Shown in pieces: positions 19,734-31,764 of a stretch of 64,000 bases of DNA. Position numbers and translations under genes: made by a program. Source of the stretch: Staphylotrichum longicolle (Eukaryota; Ascomycota; Sordariomycetes; Sordariales; Chaetomiaceae); NCBI GenBank assembly GCA_019096155.1, contig JAHCVI010000001.1, forward strand, positions 3,968,001 through 4,032,000. The letters are read 5' to 3'. The notes under the pieces were generated by a model. It did not search any database. It was not told the origin of the DNA and saw only the letters and a list, made by a program, of their open reading frames with translations. Each line of letters starts with the position of its first letter. Within the stretch, counting starts at the first letter, position 1.

Positions 19734-22700
19734 ATGCGTCAGGGGGCTGCTCCCTCATCATTCATCACTCCCGACTACACTCCACCATCAAAAGACCGCC
19801 CACTTGCACCCGGTTCACCGCCTGCTCCCCACAATACCGACTTTACGGCAACGTCGACACCGGAGCGCTTTACAGTTGACATGGACTCGTCGGCGCAGCA
19901 ACAACAGCAACAGCAGCAGCCGCCGCAGCAGCCGAAGCCTCCAGGCCCAGGCCTCTTCCAATGCACCACATGTCGAAGGACCTTCACACGTATCGACCAC
20001 CTTGCTAGGCACGTCCGGTCTCGTGAGTTGTGAACCCGAGCTCCGTACCGGGAGCGTCTCTAATAGCGATGCTACAGACTTGCAAGAACGGCCGTTCCGA
20101 TGCCAGGAGTGTGGCAAGGCGTACGGTCGCCAGTACGTGTTTCCGCCTTGCGATGACAAGCCTCATGTTACTGCTCCTTTTCCTTGATATCTGACCAACT
20201 TTTCCTTCTTCAGGGACCTCCTGAAGAGGCACGCAGCATCCCACGACGGCGGAAATGGAGGTGATCGGCGACGGCGGCAACACACCCAGTCGTGGAGAGT
20301 GTCGCAAGCATGCAAGCCATGTGCCGCGGCCAAACTCAAATGCGACGATGAGAAACCCTGCGGAAGATGCAAGGAAAAGGGCACTCCTTGTGAAGCAGAA
20401 GGGCGTCAACAAGTGAGGCAAGCATTGAGCGATGCCTCGCACGTGTCATCCTGTAAGGTTTACCATTCAACATCCCATTCACATCTTTTTGTTGCCCATT
20501 CCTGCACTCTGTCAAGTTGACTTCTTAATATGGGATGCGCGTAAGTTCCATACTGTCAAGTAGCTGACAGTGTCATCCAGCAATGGCTTCCACCACCTTA
20601 CCAAGTTCGTCTGCCGCGGGACAGTCACAACCCCAACCCCAGCCACAACTGGCAGATCCGAGTATCTCCGTCGAGGAAACTGCTCCAGTTGACGCAATGG
20701 AGAAACTTCCCACTCCGGACACGGCGAATGACGGTAAGAATGGCTTAACACCATTTTGGCATGTCATCTTGCTAACCGGGCCAAGCAGACCACGTCTCTC
20801 CGCAAGTCAACATGCCAGATGCGCCCGCCTTCGAATTTGCGGAACAAGACATCGCCAGTTTTCCCAGTGGTATCTTGACGCCGCTACTTTCCAATCCCTC
20901 GCGCCACTGCGCTCCCACAGCGTCGCCAGACTTGAATCTTGGCTTTGGAATCGGAGGCCTCATGGACTTCACTTTCGACGGCGGGTTCGACTTTGACGAC
21001 ACGGACCTGGGGTTCATTGACCAGCTATGCAACTACCCCCAGGCCGTTGATGCGCATCATTTGATGCAGTTACCACGGCAGGTTCCCCAAGGGGTTGGAT
21101 CGGGCCGGCCACAAGGCCACGTCGCGCTTGGGGCCGAAGCCTACAAGAGATCGTCGTTCAGCGTGTGGCATCCGGCACAGCAGGACCACGGTGGCGCCGA
21201 GGTTGAAAACCTTTCCGTCATGACCGCTGCCGATGGTTCCCCCCAGACCCAGATCGTCGTCACCGAACGTTGCCTGGGGGAGAACTTGAACCGGGCCGCC
21301 AGAGACGAACTCCTGTCCATGATACTGCGCAGCTGTAAACCCGAAAGGTTACACTATGTCTACAAGGCGTTCCCAACGCCGGAATTCCTCGACGACCTGC
21401 TCCAGAGTTTCTTCTCCCATCACTACCGTCGAGTGGACTCGTTTATTCACATTCCGTCGTTTCAGCCAAACAAGCAGAAGCCCGAGTTTCTCGGCGCCAT
21501 CGCGAGTGCTGGCGCCACCCTGACAAACATTAAATCCGTGCATAAGCTCGGGTTTGCGTTACAAGACGCCGTGCGCACAACGATACCTGGCAGGTGCGAA
21601 GAGTCCAACGCCATTACGAGAGAACTGTGGCTGCTGCAGGCTTTTATGACGGAGCTCGAGGTTGGCATATGGAGCGGCATCAAGCGGAAGATGGAGATTG
21701 CCGAGAGTCACTCGCAGACAGTCTTCACGGTGCGTGGAAGAAAACCAAGCCAGATCATTGCCCAGGCACAGCCTTGCTAACGTTCTCTCTGTTTCATCCC
21801 AGATGCTCCGGCGAGCCGGGAGGTTCAAAAGACTGACTCAAACCTCCTCAAGACCACTCCCTCAAGATACCGGCGACACGTTACATCGCAAGTGGCTCGA
21901 GTGGGCAGAGCAGGAGAGCTTCAAGCGGCTCGCCTTCCATGCGTTCCTTCTAGACGCACAAATCAGCATGGCGCTGCTGACAAACCCCATCATATCATAC
22001 GCGGAGCTCGCCATCCCGTTACCGGATCCGCCCGAGCTGTGGCACGCTGAGGACGCACAACAGTGGAAAAACCTGTATCTCAACCGCTCCAGGCCGCCTC
22101 CACAGGAGGAGTTGAGCCTGATACATTTCCTACGCGACCCCATTGAAGTTCCCAGCCACCACGACACCCACTTTTCCCGTCTCATCATTCTCCACGGCAT
22201 CTGGGGGATGATATGGCAGCACTCACAACTGATATTGGCGGTAGGCCGGCCGGGGCACGCCAACGCCGCCCTCGCGCTTCGGCACCAGAGTCTATTACAA
22301 ATGCTTCAGCACTTCCGGATCAATCTGTCAGCGAGTCACGAACCACCCTGTCCGCAGACCAGCCTCCTCCTCGAGTTGCTCCCCATGTACCTCCACTCGT
22401 CGTTGGAGGAGATTCAGCTCTTTGCGGGTAGAGAGGACCTTGATGACGCTCGCCGTGTGCTGCCGTCCCTGCAGCGCTGGGTGGAGAGCGCCGAATCACG
22501 GCAGGCCATCTGGCACGCCGGCCAGGTCCTCCGGGCAACAAGGTCCTTCCACCCCGGGCAGCTTCGCGATTTCGCCACCATTGCCATCTATCACGCGACC
22601 TTGGTGATGTGGACGTACAGCATCATCTCACAGGCCATGGGCGGTGCTTCTGCCTCCCAACCTAAACAGGCTCCCACTACCGCATCGGCGGCGCAACGGC

Positions 22701-22996
22701 CCGTGAGCCTCGACGGGCCCGACTCCATCGCGATTCAACACTTCATCACGGTGGGCAAGGGCGTCCCGACCATTACCTGCACACACCATTGTGGAGACAC
22801 CGCCCCGGCTGCAGAGTTGGTCCCCCTCTCTGACCAGGAAGCCGTCATCCGAGCGGTCTTGGACACGCTAAAGGGCAACTTCCCCTGTACCCTTGAGGAG
22901 CAGGCACCTCCACCACTGGTCGAGAACTTGATCCAGCTGCTGCGGGATCTGGGCAAAGCCGCGGGGAGATCATGGGAAGCCGAGTCGGCGGTCTGA
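19734..22996 (+). CDS. Cluster regulator with two C2H2 fingers, Zn2Cys6 and fungal TF domain
   Basis: Exons 19734-20022, 20078-20132, 20214-20452, 20581-20733, 20789-21729 and 21803-22996 give 956 residues. A poly-Gln/Pro stretch precedes two C2H2 fingers: Cys77-Cys80-His93-His97 and Cys105-Cys108-His121-His125, each completed by splicing. Directly after comes a Zn2Cys6 cluster (Cys148, 151, 158, 164, 167, 174) with the usual KLKC and basic residues. The large C-terminal half, from about residue 430, has the helical look of the fungal-specific transcription factor domain (ELWLLQAFMTELEVGIWSG, FLLDAQISMALL). The combination of fingers and binuclear cluster is typical of a minor fungal class of nuclear, pathway-specific activators. 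The start may instead be the ATG at 19881, which removes 49 residues. The exon 3-4 junction uses a 128-bp intron and is the least certain. The position inside the metabolic run suggests it controls these genes, possibly through the CGG array at 15202. Confidence 0.85.
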
Positions 22997-23428
22997 TCTC
23001 CAAACTCAAATGCCAAGTTTGGTAAGGCGCGAGGCTAGTGGAGATTTAGGAAGTGCGGGGGAGAGATCGGGGGAGAGAGTGGTGGGGGCGGTCTGGGTGA
23101 GGTGGGGAGTAGATGAGGGCCACATCCCGAGAGGAGGACCCCTGAACCCCTTTTCTCATTTCCAACTCCGCTTCCTCTGCAGCCCCATCCTTCCGAGATC
23201 AGCTCTCCTGCCACCAGGGTTTCTTACCATGGTCGTTTTGATGTTACGAGTGGTATGGGGGGAAAATGTAACTATATCTAATAATGGTCTTGAAGGGATG
23301 CTGGCCATCCCGCATGTCATTTTCGGGTCGCAGTCAACACTCTGGTACCTAAATACGTGCTTCTGTTGCTTTGTTTACGCCGTCCACTTGCACTCCCTAG
23401 CAACAAGTTGTCTCCAAATCTCCTTAAC
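22997..23428. other. Intergenic, regulator 3' flank and hydrolase promoter
   Basis: A GA/GGG-rich 3' flank followed by a mixed promoter stretch. No gene supported. Confidence 0.45.
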
Positions 23429-25429
23429 ATGCCCAACCCAATCAGACATGACCTGCATACGGTCGACGAAACGTCATTTTCCTACATTTTCGAGCAGAAT
23501 GCCACAGTAAAGCTCAAATCCAGCGACGGGCTGGTGCGGTGTAACGTCTATCGGCCGAAGGGCTCTGGTCCAGAGCAAAGAGTCCCGGTCCTGGTCACCT
23601 ACGGCCCATACGGCAAGGACACGTTCTACGGAGAGCAAGTCGTCCATCTCAGGCCCTAGAATGGGTTGTCGACGAGCCCAAACTAATGTGACCCATATTC
23701 TAGTTTTCACGCGAAATCGTTCGCCGAGGTCAACCCGCAGCACAAGTCTGCCCATTCCGCCTGGGAGACTCCTGACCCCGAGTTTTGGACCAGCCATGGG
23801 TACGCTGTTGTACGCGCAGACGAGCGTGGCATCGGTCAGTCCCCTGGAATGCTCGACACAATGTCCCGCGGGACCAGCGAGGCTTTCTTTGAAGTGATTG
23901 AGTGGTGTGCCGACCAACCCTGGTCCAGCGGTAAAGTCGGCCTCTTGGGCATCAGCTACTACGCGGGAAGCCAGTGGCGCGTGGCGGCCCGTAGACCGCG
24001 AGGTCTCGCTGCCATGATCCCCTGGGAGGGCATGTCGGACTACTACCGAGACCGCTGTCGCCACGGCGGGGTTCTCTCCAACAACTTCATTAAATTCTGG
24101 TGGAACAGGCAGGTTGTGGCAAATCAGTACGGGAGACCGCTGGATGAGCCCATCCTCAAGGTGAAAGACGTCAGCGGCGATGGGCCGATGCGTCCCAAGT
24201 CGGCACCCGAGTCTCTCGAGGGAAATCTATCTGAGGAAGAACGCGCCCAAAACCGCCAGGACCAGACGATCGACAACCAAAAACACCGGTTCCGGGACGA
24301 AGAGTACTACGCTTCCAAGGAGTACGACATGGGTGACATCGAAGTGCCTCTGTTGTCTGTGGGCAATTGGGGAGGCATCCTGCTGCACCTCCGTGGCAAC
24401 ATCGAAGGATACCTCCACGCGGGCTCAGAAAAGAAATGGCTGCGCATGATCACCGGCCGCCACGACCTACCCTTCTATTACGAGGAGGAGGTCGAAATCC
24501 AGCGCTCTTTTCTTGACGCCTTTCTCAAGGACCAAGATCGCGATGGTTGGACGACGGGCAAGATGGCGCCCGTGGACCTCGTTCTTCGAAAGGGGGATGT
24601 GGGCTTCAACAACCCCGAGACCGAGCGCACCTACCCACGCCGCGTCGAGAACGAGTGGCCCATCGCGCGCACGCAGTACACCAAGTGGTATCTCACTCCG
24701 CAAAGAACTCTGACCTCGTCCCTGGAGCAAGCCCAGACGGCGGGCGCGAACAAGCGGCAGAAGCTGACCTACCGTGCGCTGGGATCCCTCGACGACCCCC
24801 AGCTGTGCCAATTCTCTACCGCCTCTTTCGAGCACGAGACCGAAATCACCGGCCACGTCGTGGCGCGCCTGTGCGTCAGCGCAACGCCGGAGCCGCGCGG
24901 GCCCACGCCGTCCGACATTGACCTGTTTCTCACGCTGCGGCACATCTCGCCCGAGGGGAAGGAGGTGTTTTACACGGGCACGGCCGGCGACCCCGTCCCC
25001 CTGACCAAGGGCTGGCTGCGCGTCAGCCTCCGCAAGGTCGCCGCCGACCACCCCAAGCACCGGGATTACAGGCCCTGGAGGGAGTATCTGAGCACCGATG
25101 TGCTGCCCGTCGTGGTGGGCGAGGTGTATGCCGTCGACGTCGAGGTGTGGCCGACGTGTGTTGTGCTCGAAAAGGGCGCGCGGCTGGTGCTGGAGGTGGC
25201 CAGTGGGGATACACAGGGGTCTGGCATCTTTCGGCATGATGATCCTGTGGACAGGTAAGACTCATCGTGCTTAGTTTGCCCTTTTTCTGTGTTGATTCTT
25301 GCGGATCGGCGACTGATGATTACTGTCAGGGCATCGAGCAAGTTCCAAGGCCTCAACCACGTCTGCTTCGGGCCAGACGCATTGAATTACGTGGTCTTGC
25401 CCGTCATTCCGCCCAAGGATAGTTCTTGA
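23429..25429 (+). CDS. CocE/NonD-family (X-Pro dipeptidyl-peptidase-like) hydrolase
   Basis: Exons 23429-23634, 23704-25254 and 25330-25429 give 618 residues. An N-terminal alpha/beta-hydrolase domain has YGPYGKD, YAVVRADERGIGQSPG and the nucleophile elbow GISYYAG with Ser153. HGGVLSNNF and VPLLSVGNWGG follow, as in S15/CocE proteins. The C-terminal ~250 residues form the jelly-roll domain of X-Pro dipeptidyl peptidases (DIDLFLTLRHISPEGKEVFY, RLVLEVASGD). The family cleaves esters, amides or acyl-proline bonds of small substrates. Intron 1 has a GC donor (GCAAGT at 23635): only this GC-AG splice keeps the frame and restores the DFHAKSFAEVNP block. No signal peptide is seen, so it is likely cytosolic. 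It is the last gene of the metabolic run and plausibly hydrolyses an ester or amide substrate or product of the pathway. Confidence 0.88.
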
Positions 25430-26178
25430 TGTAGCTTCATCGCCATGGGTTGTTGCGCTGCTACTTGGACCCCTTCGGCCTGGCTGGTCCTCGCGGTGTG
25501 ATGGATTTTGGGACTGAAAGCATGTCAGAAGCCCAACTGTTTGTGAGGTACCCAGTTGGCACCTGTCTCAGGTGCTTCGCGACGGTAAGCAGAAATGTCG
25601 GCACCTGGCCTCCCGGTAACAACGAGTCCAACAACAGAGCTTTGCAGTACATATGGCAGGAAATGCATTGTGACTTTCAGTAAGGTTTCAAATCCCATGA
25701 CAGTTCAAGTCGTTGATTCGAGGTTCTGTCAAGGAGGTCAAGCTTGTGAAACGTGGTATCCTGTATGATCCTTCAGACGTTCTCCCTAATAGCCTGTGTT
25801 TGCCATCTTACCATTGATGCAGCACTGCCAACTTCGATTGATTGCGCGATGAAACATTGTTTTGGCAGTATGGTGTCTTGGTGGTTTCCCCGCACTGCAT
25901 ACCGCTCTTTCATTCTGAGTTAATTACTCCAGGAACTTGTGCACACGGCTGGCTATCCATCAGATATCATGCGCTGAATCCTTCGAGCGATGATGGTCTT
26001 TCAGCAGTTTGTCTGGTGCCTCCGAAACATCTGTATCTGGAAGGACGGTGGTCGAAACCTCCGACTTTCTGAAGATTTAAAGCGATATCTCGAAGATCTC
26101 TGGCGATCTTACTTGGTTTTCGCATCCTGTTTCAGTTACTCATTCCTATACAACGTGAAGTTACCAACAACAGCGACA
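25430..26178. other. Intergenic, hydrolase 3' flank and LPMO promoter
   Basis: No gene recognised. The segment around 26050-26160 is richer in A/T than its surroundings and directly precedes the LPMO start. Confidence 0.45.
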
Positions 26179-27253
26179 ATGAGAACCTCACGGGTTACAC
26201 TTCTCGGCGTGTTGTCTGCCTCAGGGGTCTTGGGACATAGTGAGTGTGTTCCCGTCAAAGAGCAACAGAGTGAACGGATCTACTGCTAAGGTATGTCAGA
26301 CATCCAAGGGATTCTTCTTGTCAACGGTACCGAGACACCGGAGTGGAAATACATCCTGTAAGCTACGATCCAGCCGCCTTGGTCCAAGCATCGTTCCCTC
26401 GCGGTCGCGCTAAGACGGTACAGGGATGTTGCGACCGTCTTTGCAGTTGACCCCAGTACCTACCCTGCCGGTTATCAGGGGTACAAACTAGATCCCATCA
26501 TCGGATCCGACAACCCTAACGTCACCTGCGGACGAGCAGCATTCGATTCGGCGCCCCATACCGAGACGGCCGACGTCCTCGCGGGCTCCGAGATTGGCTT
26601 CCGTGTCTCGGCTGACGGCTATGGCAACCGGGACGCGTTTTACCACGGGTTCTCCCCATATCCAAACTTCTGGCATGCGGGCCCCGGCCAGATCTACCTG
26701 TCTCGTGCCCCGAACGATGATCTTCAGAGCTACAAAGGCGATGGTGACTGGTTCAAGATTGCCTATGCAGGTCCCGTGGATAACCAGCACTGGTCACTGT
26801 GGCCAGACGTGTCCGATGTTCGTCCCCCCCCAATCCCCGTTTTCTTGGTACTGGCTGGTGAAAGCTGACGGCAGAGGTTTTCCTGAATCAAGTTCAACTT
26901 CACCATCCCGAAAACCACCCCACCTGGTAAATACCTGGTGCGCATCGAGAACTTCATGCCTACCGCGCGTACCGGTTACCTCCAATTTTACATTAACTGC
27001 GCCTTTATCAACATCATTGGCCCCGGCGGAGGGACCCCGACAGAGTTTGTGAGGTTTCCAGGCACATATCGCGACGATGATCCAGGTATCGAATTGCCAA
27101 GCTTCGCAAGTACGACAGAGAACGTTGCTAATCCCAGTTTCCGTAGGCTTTCTCGTGCCGGACAATCAGGAGTATTTGGGTGGGCTAGTGAAGGTGGAGG
27201 ACCTGAAGTTGATGGAGTATGTTCCCCCTGGTCCAGCTGTGTGGACTGGGTGA
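26179..27253 (+). CDS. AA9-type lytic polysaccharide monooxygenase (secreted)
   Basis: Exons 26179-26239, 26300-26357, 26424-26817, 26893-27085 and 27147-27253 give 270 residues. A 19-residue signal peptide ends VLG before His20, which becomes the N-terminal copper ligand. Choosing the acceptor at 26298-26299 gives HNIQGILLVNG, with the His-to-NG spacing usual for AA9, whereas the nearer acceptor at 26290 would insert three residues. His124 in WHAGPGQ is the second histidine-brace ligand and Tyr204 in QFYINC the axial residue. Cys75 and Cys207 match the conserved disulfide. FTIPKTTPPGKYLVRIE and the terminal YVPPGPAVWTG are typical. The enzyme oxidatively cleaves cellulose or related glucans using H2O2/O2 and an electron donor. 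There is no CBM1 tail. Intron 3 has a weak donor (GTTCGT) but a clean phase-0 join. The next gene is convergent. Confidence 0.88.
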
Positions 27254-27495
27254 ACGGTTGCAACCCATGGCAAGCTTGAGCAGTAACTGCTGTGATAGTA
27301 GGCAACATCATCCACAGAGTGAAGTGGGCTCCCAAACTCGGTAGGTAGCAAAGGGGTTAACGGGGGCAAGACATATCACTTGACATTTTACCATCTGCAT
27401 ACCTCCTCCACTGCAAAGACACAAAGAACCCAATGACAAACGTGTACCGTACTCCAGAATTAAGTTTGGATTATGAAGATAAGTGGCTACGGAAT

Positions 27496-28735
27496 TTAGT
27501 GTTTGATGGTAGCATCGTAGATCTTGTCGTCCATGGAATCCGACGCTCCCGAGCCGACCGACGTGGACGAGACATGAACGGTCCGGTCAACGCGGACGTG
27601 GAGCAGTTCCTCGTCCGGGTCCTGAACCGTGTCGCCCATCGCCTTGCGGTTCCACGTCCGCAGCTGTTGCGAAGTCACATGTGACTTGTTGCCGGCCGTC
27701 CCCGAGGTGATGCGGACGGCGTTGGACCCGGACATGGAGCCCTTCTTGACGTTGACGACAAGCATGCGGAACATGGGGATGGCTTGGGCGATGATTGTGA
27801 CGCCCGGTTCGAGAAAGTTGAAGATGGACATGAAAACCATGAAATCTAGCGAAAGTTAGCCCGTCACGGTTCATTCATTGGCAGGGATCATTGGCGACAT
27901 ACGATAGTTGTTGTCTGTCTTCTTGAGCTGGAAGAAGGCACGGAAAATGACGATACTTCCCGTGATCGCGCCCAGGCTCATGGCAAAAGTGAGACCAATC
28001 TTCTCCCGAATGTTGAGAAACAGATTCCGGACGATAAACCAGGGGAAGAGCGCGAGCAACACATCAATGACGCCACCATAAACTATAATTTGTCAGCTCG
28101 GCTCAGCAATGTATCAGGGCCAAGGGTTGGTCGTACCAATAGTCGTGCCGCCGAGGTATTGTAGGTAGCCGTAGTACATGCAGGTCGGGTATGCAGGCCG
28201 GAAGACCTTCCTGTCGTCCTCGCATGCAGGGACCCAGATGGAGATCATGCCGGGCACGAGGATCAAGTTCGCCGTCAGGATAACGAACCAGAGGAAGTAC
28301 TTGAGGTAACGGTTCCGAACGATGCGCGAGAGGGTAATGGCGAAGGCAACCTTGGACCACGCTGTTGCGAGCGTTGTCATGGCTGTTCCGACATTTTGGT
28401 AGAGATAGAAGTGGATCTTCTCCTGGTCGGTCGCATAGCCGGTCGCGATGATGCTGCTCAGCATCGCGGCCGAGATGAGCAGAATGACCTGTCCAGGTCA
28501 GCCTCGAGGCTTCGCCGTAAGTAACGTGTGACTGAAGGATCTGACATACCCAAGAGAGGAGAAGAAGAGCATCGTCCCACCACAACTTGGAGAACTGGTG
28601 CCGGCACCACAGGCGGACAGCGAGGAAGGCGCCCGAGGACACGGTCAGCACCCAAATGGCGATGTTCGTCTGGGTGAAAATGGCGTTGTCTCCGTCATCG
28701 CTTTGCTTCGAGCCGCCCTCTGTTGTTGCGTTCAT
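27496..28735 (-). CDS. Rhodopsin-domain (PTH11-like) integral membrane protein
   Basis: Exons 28735-28550, 28488-28137, 28082-27903 and 27845-27496 give 355 residues. It has about seven hydrophobic segments, starting with TNIAIWVLTVSSGAFLAVRLW, and the fungal rhodopsin/DUF signatures LWWDDALLLLSWV near TM2, TCMYYGYLQYLGGTTI, the VIDVLLALFPWFIV segment and EKIGLTFAMSLGAITG. The C-terminal ~90 residues are hydrophilic and Ser/Asp-rich, probably a cytosolic tail. PTH11-type proteins are plasma-membrane GPCR-like receptors for surface or nutrient cues, but most members are uncharacterised. The start was set at the first in-frame ATG. The frame is open for another ~45 codons upstream, including a Cys-rich stretch (VCVAKTSKQCCS), so a longer secreted N-terminus from an upstream exon (donor GTACGT at ~28930) is possible. 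The 5' end is therefore uncertain. Confidence 0.78.
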
Positions 28736-31700
28736 CTTGAATGTGCACTCTCCCCCGAGCGCCGAATAACTGACGGAACAACACTGCTTTGAGGTCTTGG
28801 CGACACAAACGACGGTTGCATCGGGGGGAGCGGCGGCAGGAGACACGGCACGGGAGGGACCCAAAGGATCTAATATAAGGTACTCTAAGCATTAGGCGAG
28901 CGCAACCACATGGCGGGCCGGGTTACGTACCTGGCTTTGCGCAAAGTGTTCCAGCCTTTTTCCAGGTTTAAGGAGCAGAGAATCCGGGGAATGGGGAGAC
29001 CCTGTCGACAAGGGGGATGAAAATGCTTGTGCACGGGCATGGATTCGCATCCATGGCGCTGGATTCTCGGTCCGGCAGGCAAGCTAACACAGACGAATTC
29101 ACGAATTGGAACCTATTTTCGTCAGGAGAGCAACAGAAACGAGTTGCCCGAATGAAGCCATTGAATTGCCACTTGGGGGGCGGACATTTCTTGGCTCGTT
29201 TGGTCAGGGGTTCCCAACGGCGCGCTGCAGCCAGCATCCAGCCATGACAGTCCCGACAATCTTGCCCTTTCTAAAGCCTCTAGCATTAGTGTGTTGCGTA
29301 GCCCGGGCCCGGTCTGCACGCTTGCGTGGTGTTTGGCAATTCCTTCGTGGCCAAGCGGTCTGTGCGCAGCGAAGTCCGGGCAGCGAATCCAGGGGGGTTG
29401 ACGAGGTGTGGGGTCGCCGGGGAGCGAGAGTTCACTCGGTGAGGGGAGGATATCCCTGGAAGGCTCTGTGCGTCTTTCATCAAAGAATCCGAGTCGCAAA
29501 TTGTCGCGGCACGGTCGCAGCCACATGTTACGAAGGGAGGGTTTCACAGGCGGTCAACACTCGGGCACACTTCTATCACCACTCTCGCACCCTTCTGGGG
29601 GTCAATGGGTTCTGGGCAAGTGGTCCGGTTCGCCTTTCTCCCGGGCAGTCGTCGCAGTTCGTCACATTGAGAGCCCTGATAATAAGGGTCTGATGACTCT
29701 GGAGAAAGGTCTAGACCGAGAGGCTGGTGGCCCCATTCCATCATGTCCTTCGAACACGCTAACTGGACCAGAATCATTTCCCAAAGCCCACTTTGCCACA
29801 GACCAGCTCGGGCTCCAGTATTATCCGGAATCATGATCCCACAATGCAACCAGGTGCCATTGGCCATGCGTCTGCATCCAACTCCGCACGCTCCGCTCCT
29901 TCTGCTGCAGATTGCGATGCTTGGACGCTGGTGAAGACGCTAACTTTGGTTTAAAAGTTCCTTGTTGCCCTTCGACAGGTGTTAAAATGATTTCTAGTCC
30001 GAGTCCGAGGTTTGGTCCATGGATTGCTCGATCTCGTGTTCCGTTGCCTTGGGTCTGGAAGATGGGCACGGACATCTCGAGCCCGGAACCACACACCCGA
30101 ATGTGTGGCCACTGCTCTCGGAAGAAGAAATGAGCGCAAATTCCTCTCCTTATTCTCCCCGGAAACTAACGGGAATCAACACGGCCACTGAAGTTGAGCG
30201 TCACAACCGAGTATCTCGACATTATCTTGAGGACGACGGGCCTTGGGTCTGAAGGTTCATGAGGCGCGAGTTACGCCCAGAGCGCAGCTTCGGACGGGTA
30301 CGCCGGCGAGGTTGTTGCTGCTTCTGCTCGTCCTTTCGGCAGCACGAATCTACGGTATCCAAATACCGAGTACCTTTTTTTGGGGTTCCAGTCAAAGAAA
30401 AAGGTCCCACTCGCAAATTCCCTGTCAGCCTGATGGCAGGAGCTGAGATGAGTACTCGCTGCCTCTTAAGGGCTCCGTCGGCCATAGTGCTCGGATGTAG
30501 CAACCCGCGTCCATCCAAGAAGTTTATGAAATGAACATACACTGCGTTTCTGGACGTCGCAAGGGTCTTCCAGTGCGTGGAGTCCGCGAGACAGAATGGA
30601 AGACGAAGCAGCCCGGGCTTCAGTAAACAGCTCGTGGGCTGAGCCGACACTCAAAGGACTACACGTACCAGAGTAAGCAGTGTCGTGTTTGATGTACCTT
30701 GCCCTCCTTGACCCTTCAGCTGATGAAAGCAAGTTCTCATGTTAACCGTTGCGCGGTAACCATGACCAATTGTCTAAGCTCTGGTGCGTTTCGTTCAGGC
30801 GTCTTGGGGATGTTGCGCCACGGGCGCGAGACAACTCGAAAGACGATCTTGGTAACCCGATACAATTTGTCCCAACTGCAACCGCATTGGCACATCCAAC
30901 AGACCTTAGGAGGATAGTCGTCATGTAACATCGATCTCACGAGTGGCACTGGCAGGGTCACCTGTCTCTGAGGAAAAGGCACAGAGCCCCGAGCCCCCTG
31001 TGTGCCACGTCTGCCCCTCAGACACCTGAGAAAAGTTCAAGCTTTGAACTTAATTCAGATGTATACATGTACGTAAAGTTACTCCTGAGTGATGCTCCCA
31101 GTACCAGACCAAAGGGCACTGGTAGGAGCTAGAAGTCGTAGCCCCGGTTAAGGCTACGATTCACGAGCGTTCAGACTCTGAACAATCAGACTGTATTCAG
31201 TGCAGCACTACTTTTCACGAGTTTTTGGGCCTCTAATTCTGTCGTGCAAAACGGCTTTTGGCTTACCCAATGCCCATGGGGGCCGAGAGCTCCTTCTTCT
31301 TTTTTTTTTTTCGATATCGCCCAGGGGGGGAGAAGGGGGGGGGGGGGGGGGGGGGGGAGGGCGGTTGATGTGGACAACAAGTGTTGTCCCGAAACGGGGC
31401 TGTTAACTGCATGCCATCCCGAGTCATGCTGGATACCTATTTACATACACGTTACCCGTGGTTGTGTTTCATCATCGCTTTGTGCACCTTGATGGACCTG
31501 GTCATCAAGGTACACACCAACACATTGGAGCTCCTCCCACCTTCTCCTTGCAACGTTCTTTCTACTTATTCCAAGGCCACCCCTTTTCAGACATCTTTGC
31601 GCTTGCAATTGTTTCACTTTCAAGATTCTTACTCCCATAAATTATTTCCACCACGCTGGTCACAATCTCTTTGATAAACTAGTGGCGGAATAACACACAT

Positions 31701-31764
31701 TCTCGTCCATCCTCATCCCCCTCACACCAAAGCTCGCTTGAAAGGGACCACAGCCATTTGGAAC
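28736..31764. other. Gene-poor 3 kb interval
   Basis: Apart from a possible 5' exon of the neighbouring membrane protein, no supported gene is seen. Open frames of 60-195 codons (for example plus 29106-29693) overlap each other in several frames, lack motifs and look random. No terminal repeats, transposase-like segments or tRNA B-boxes were found. The T12/G23 homopolymers are annotated separately. Confidence 0.45.
31300..31357. repeat. T12 run and G23 homopolymer
   Basis: A run of 12 T (31300-31311), the short palindrome CGATATCG, then GGGGGGG and a 23-G homopolymer (31335-31357). The G run could form quadruplex DNA and is also a likely site of length error in assembly. Confidence 0.9.

Noticed and set aside
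29106..29693. 195-codon plus-strand frame in the gene-poor interval
   Set aside because: Overlaps frames on both strands, no motifs, composition not protein-like.
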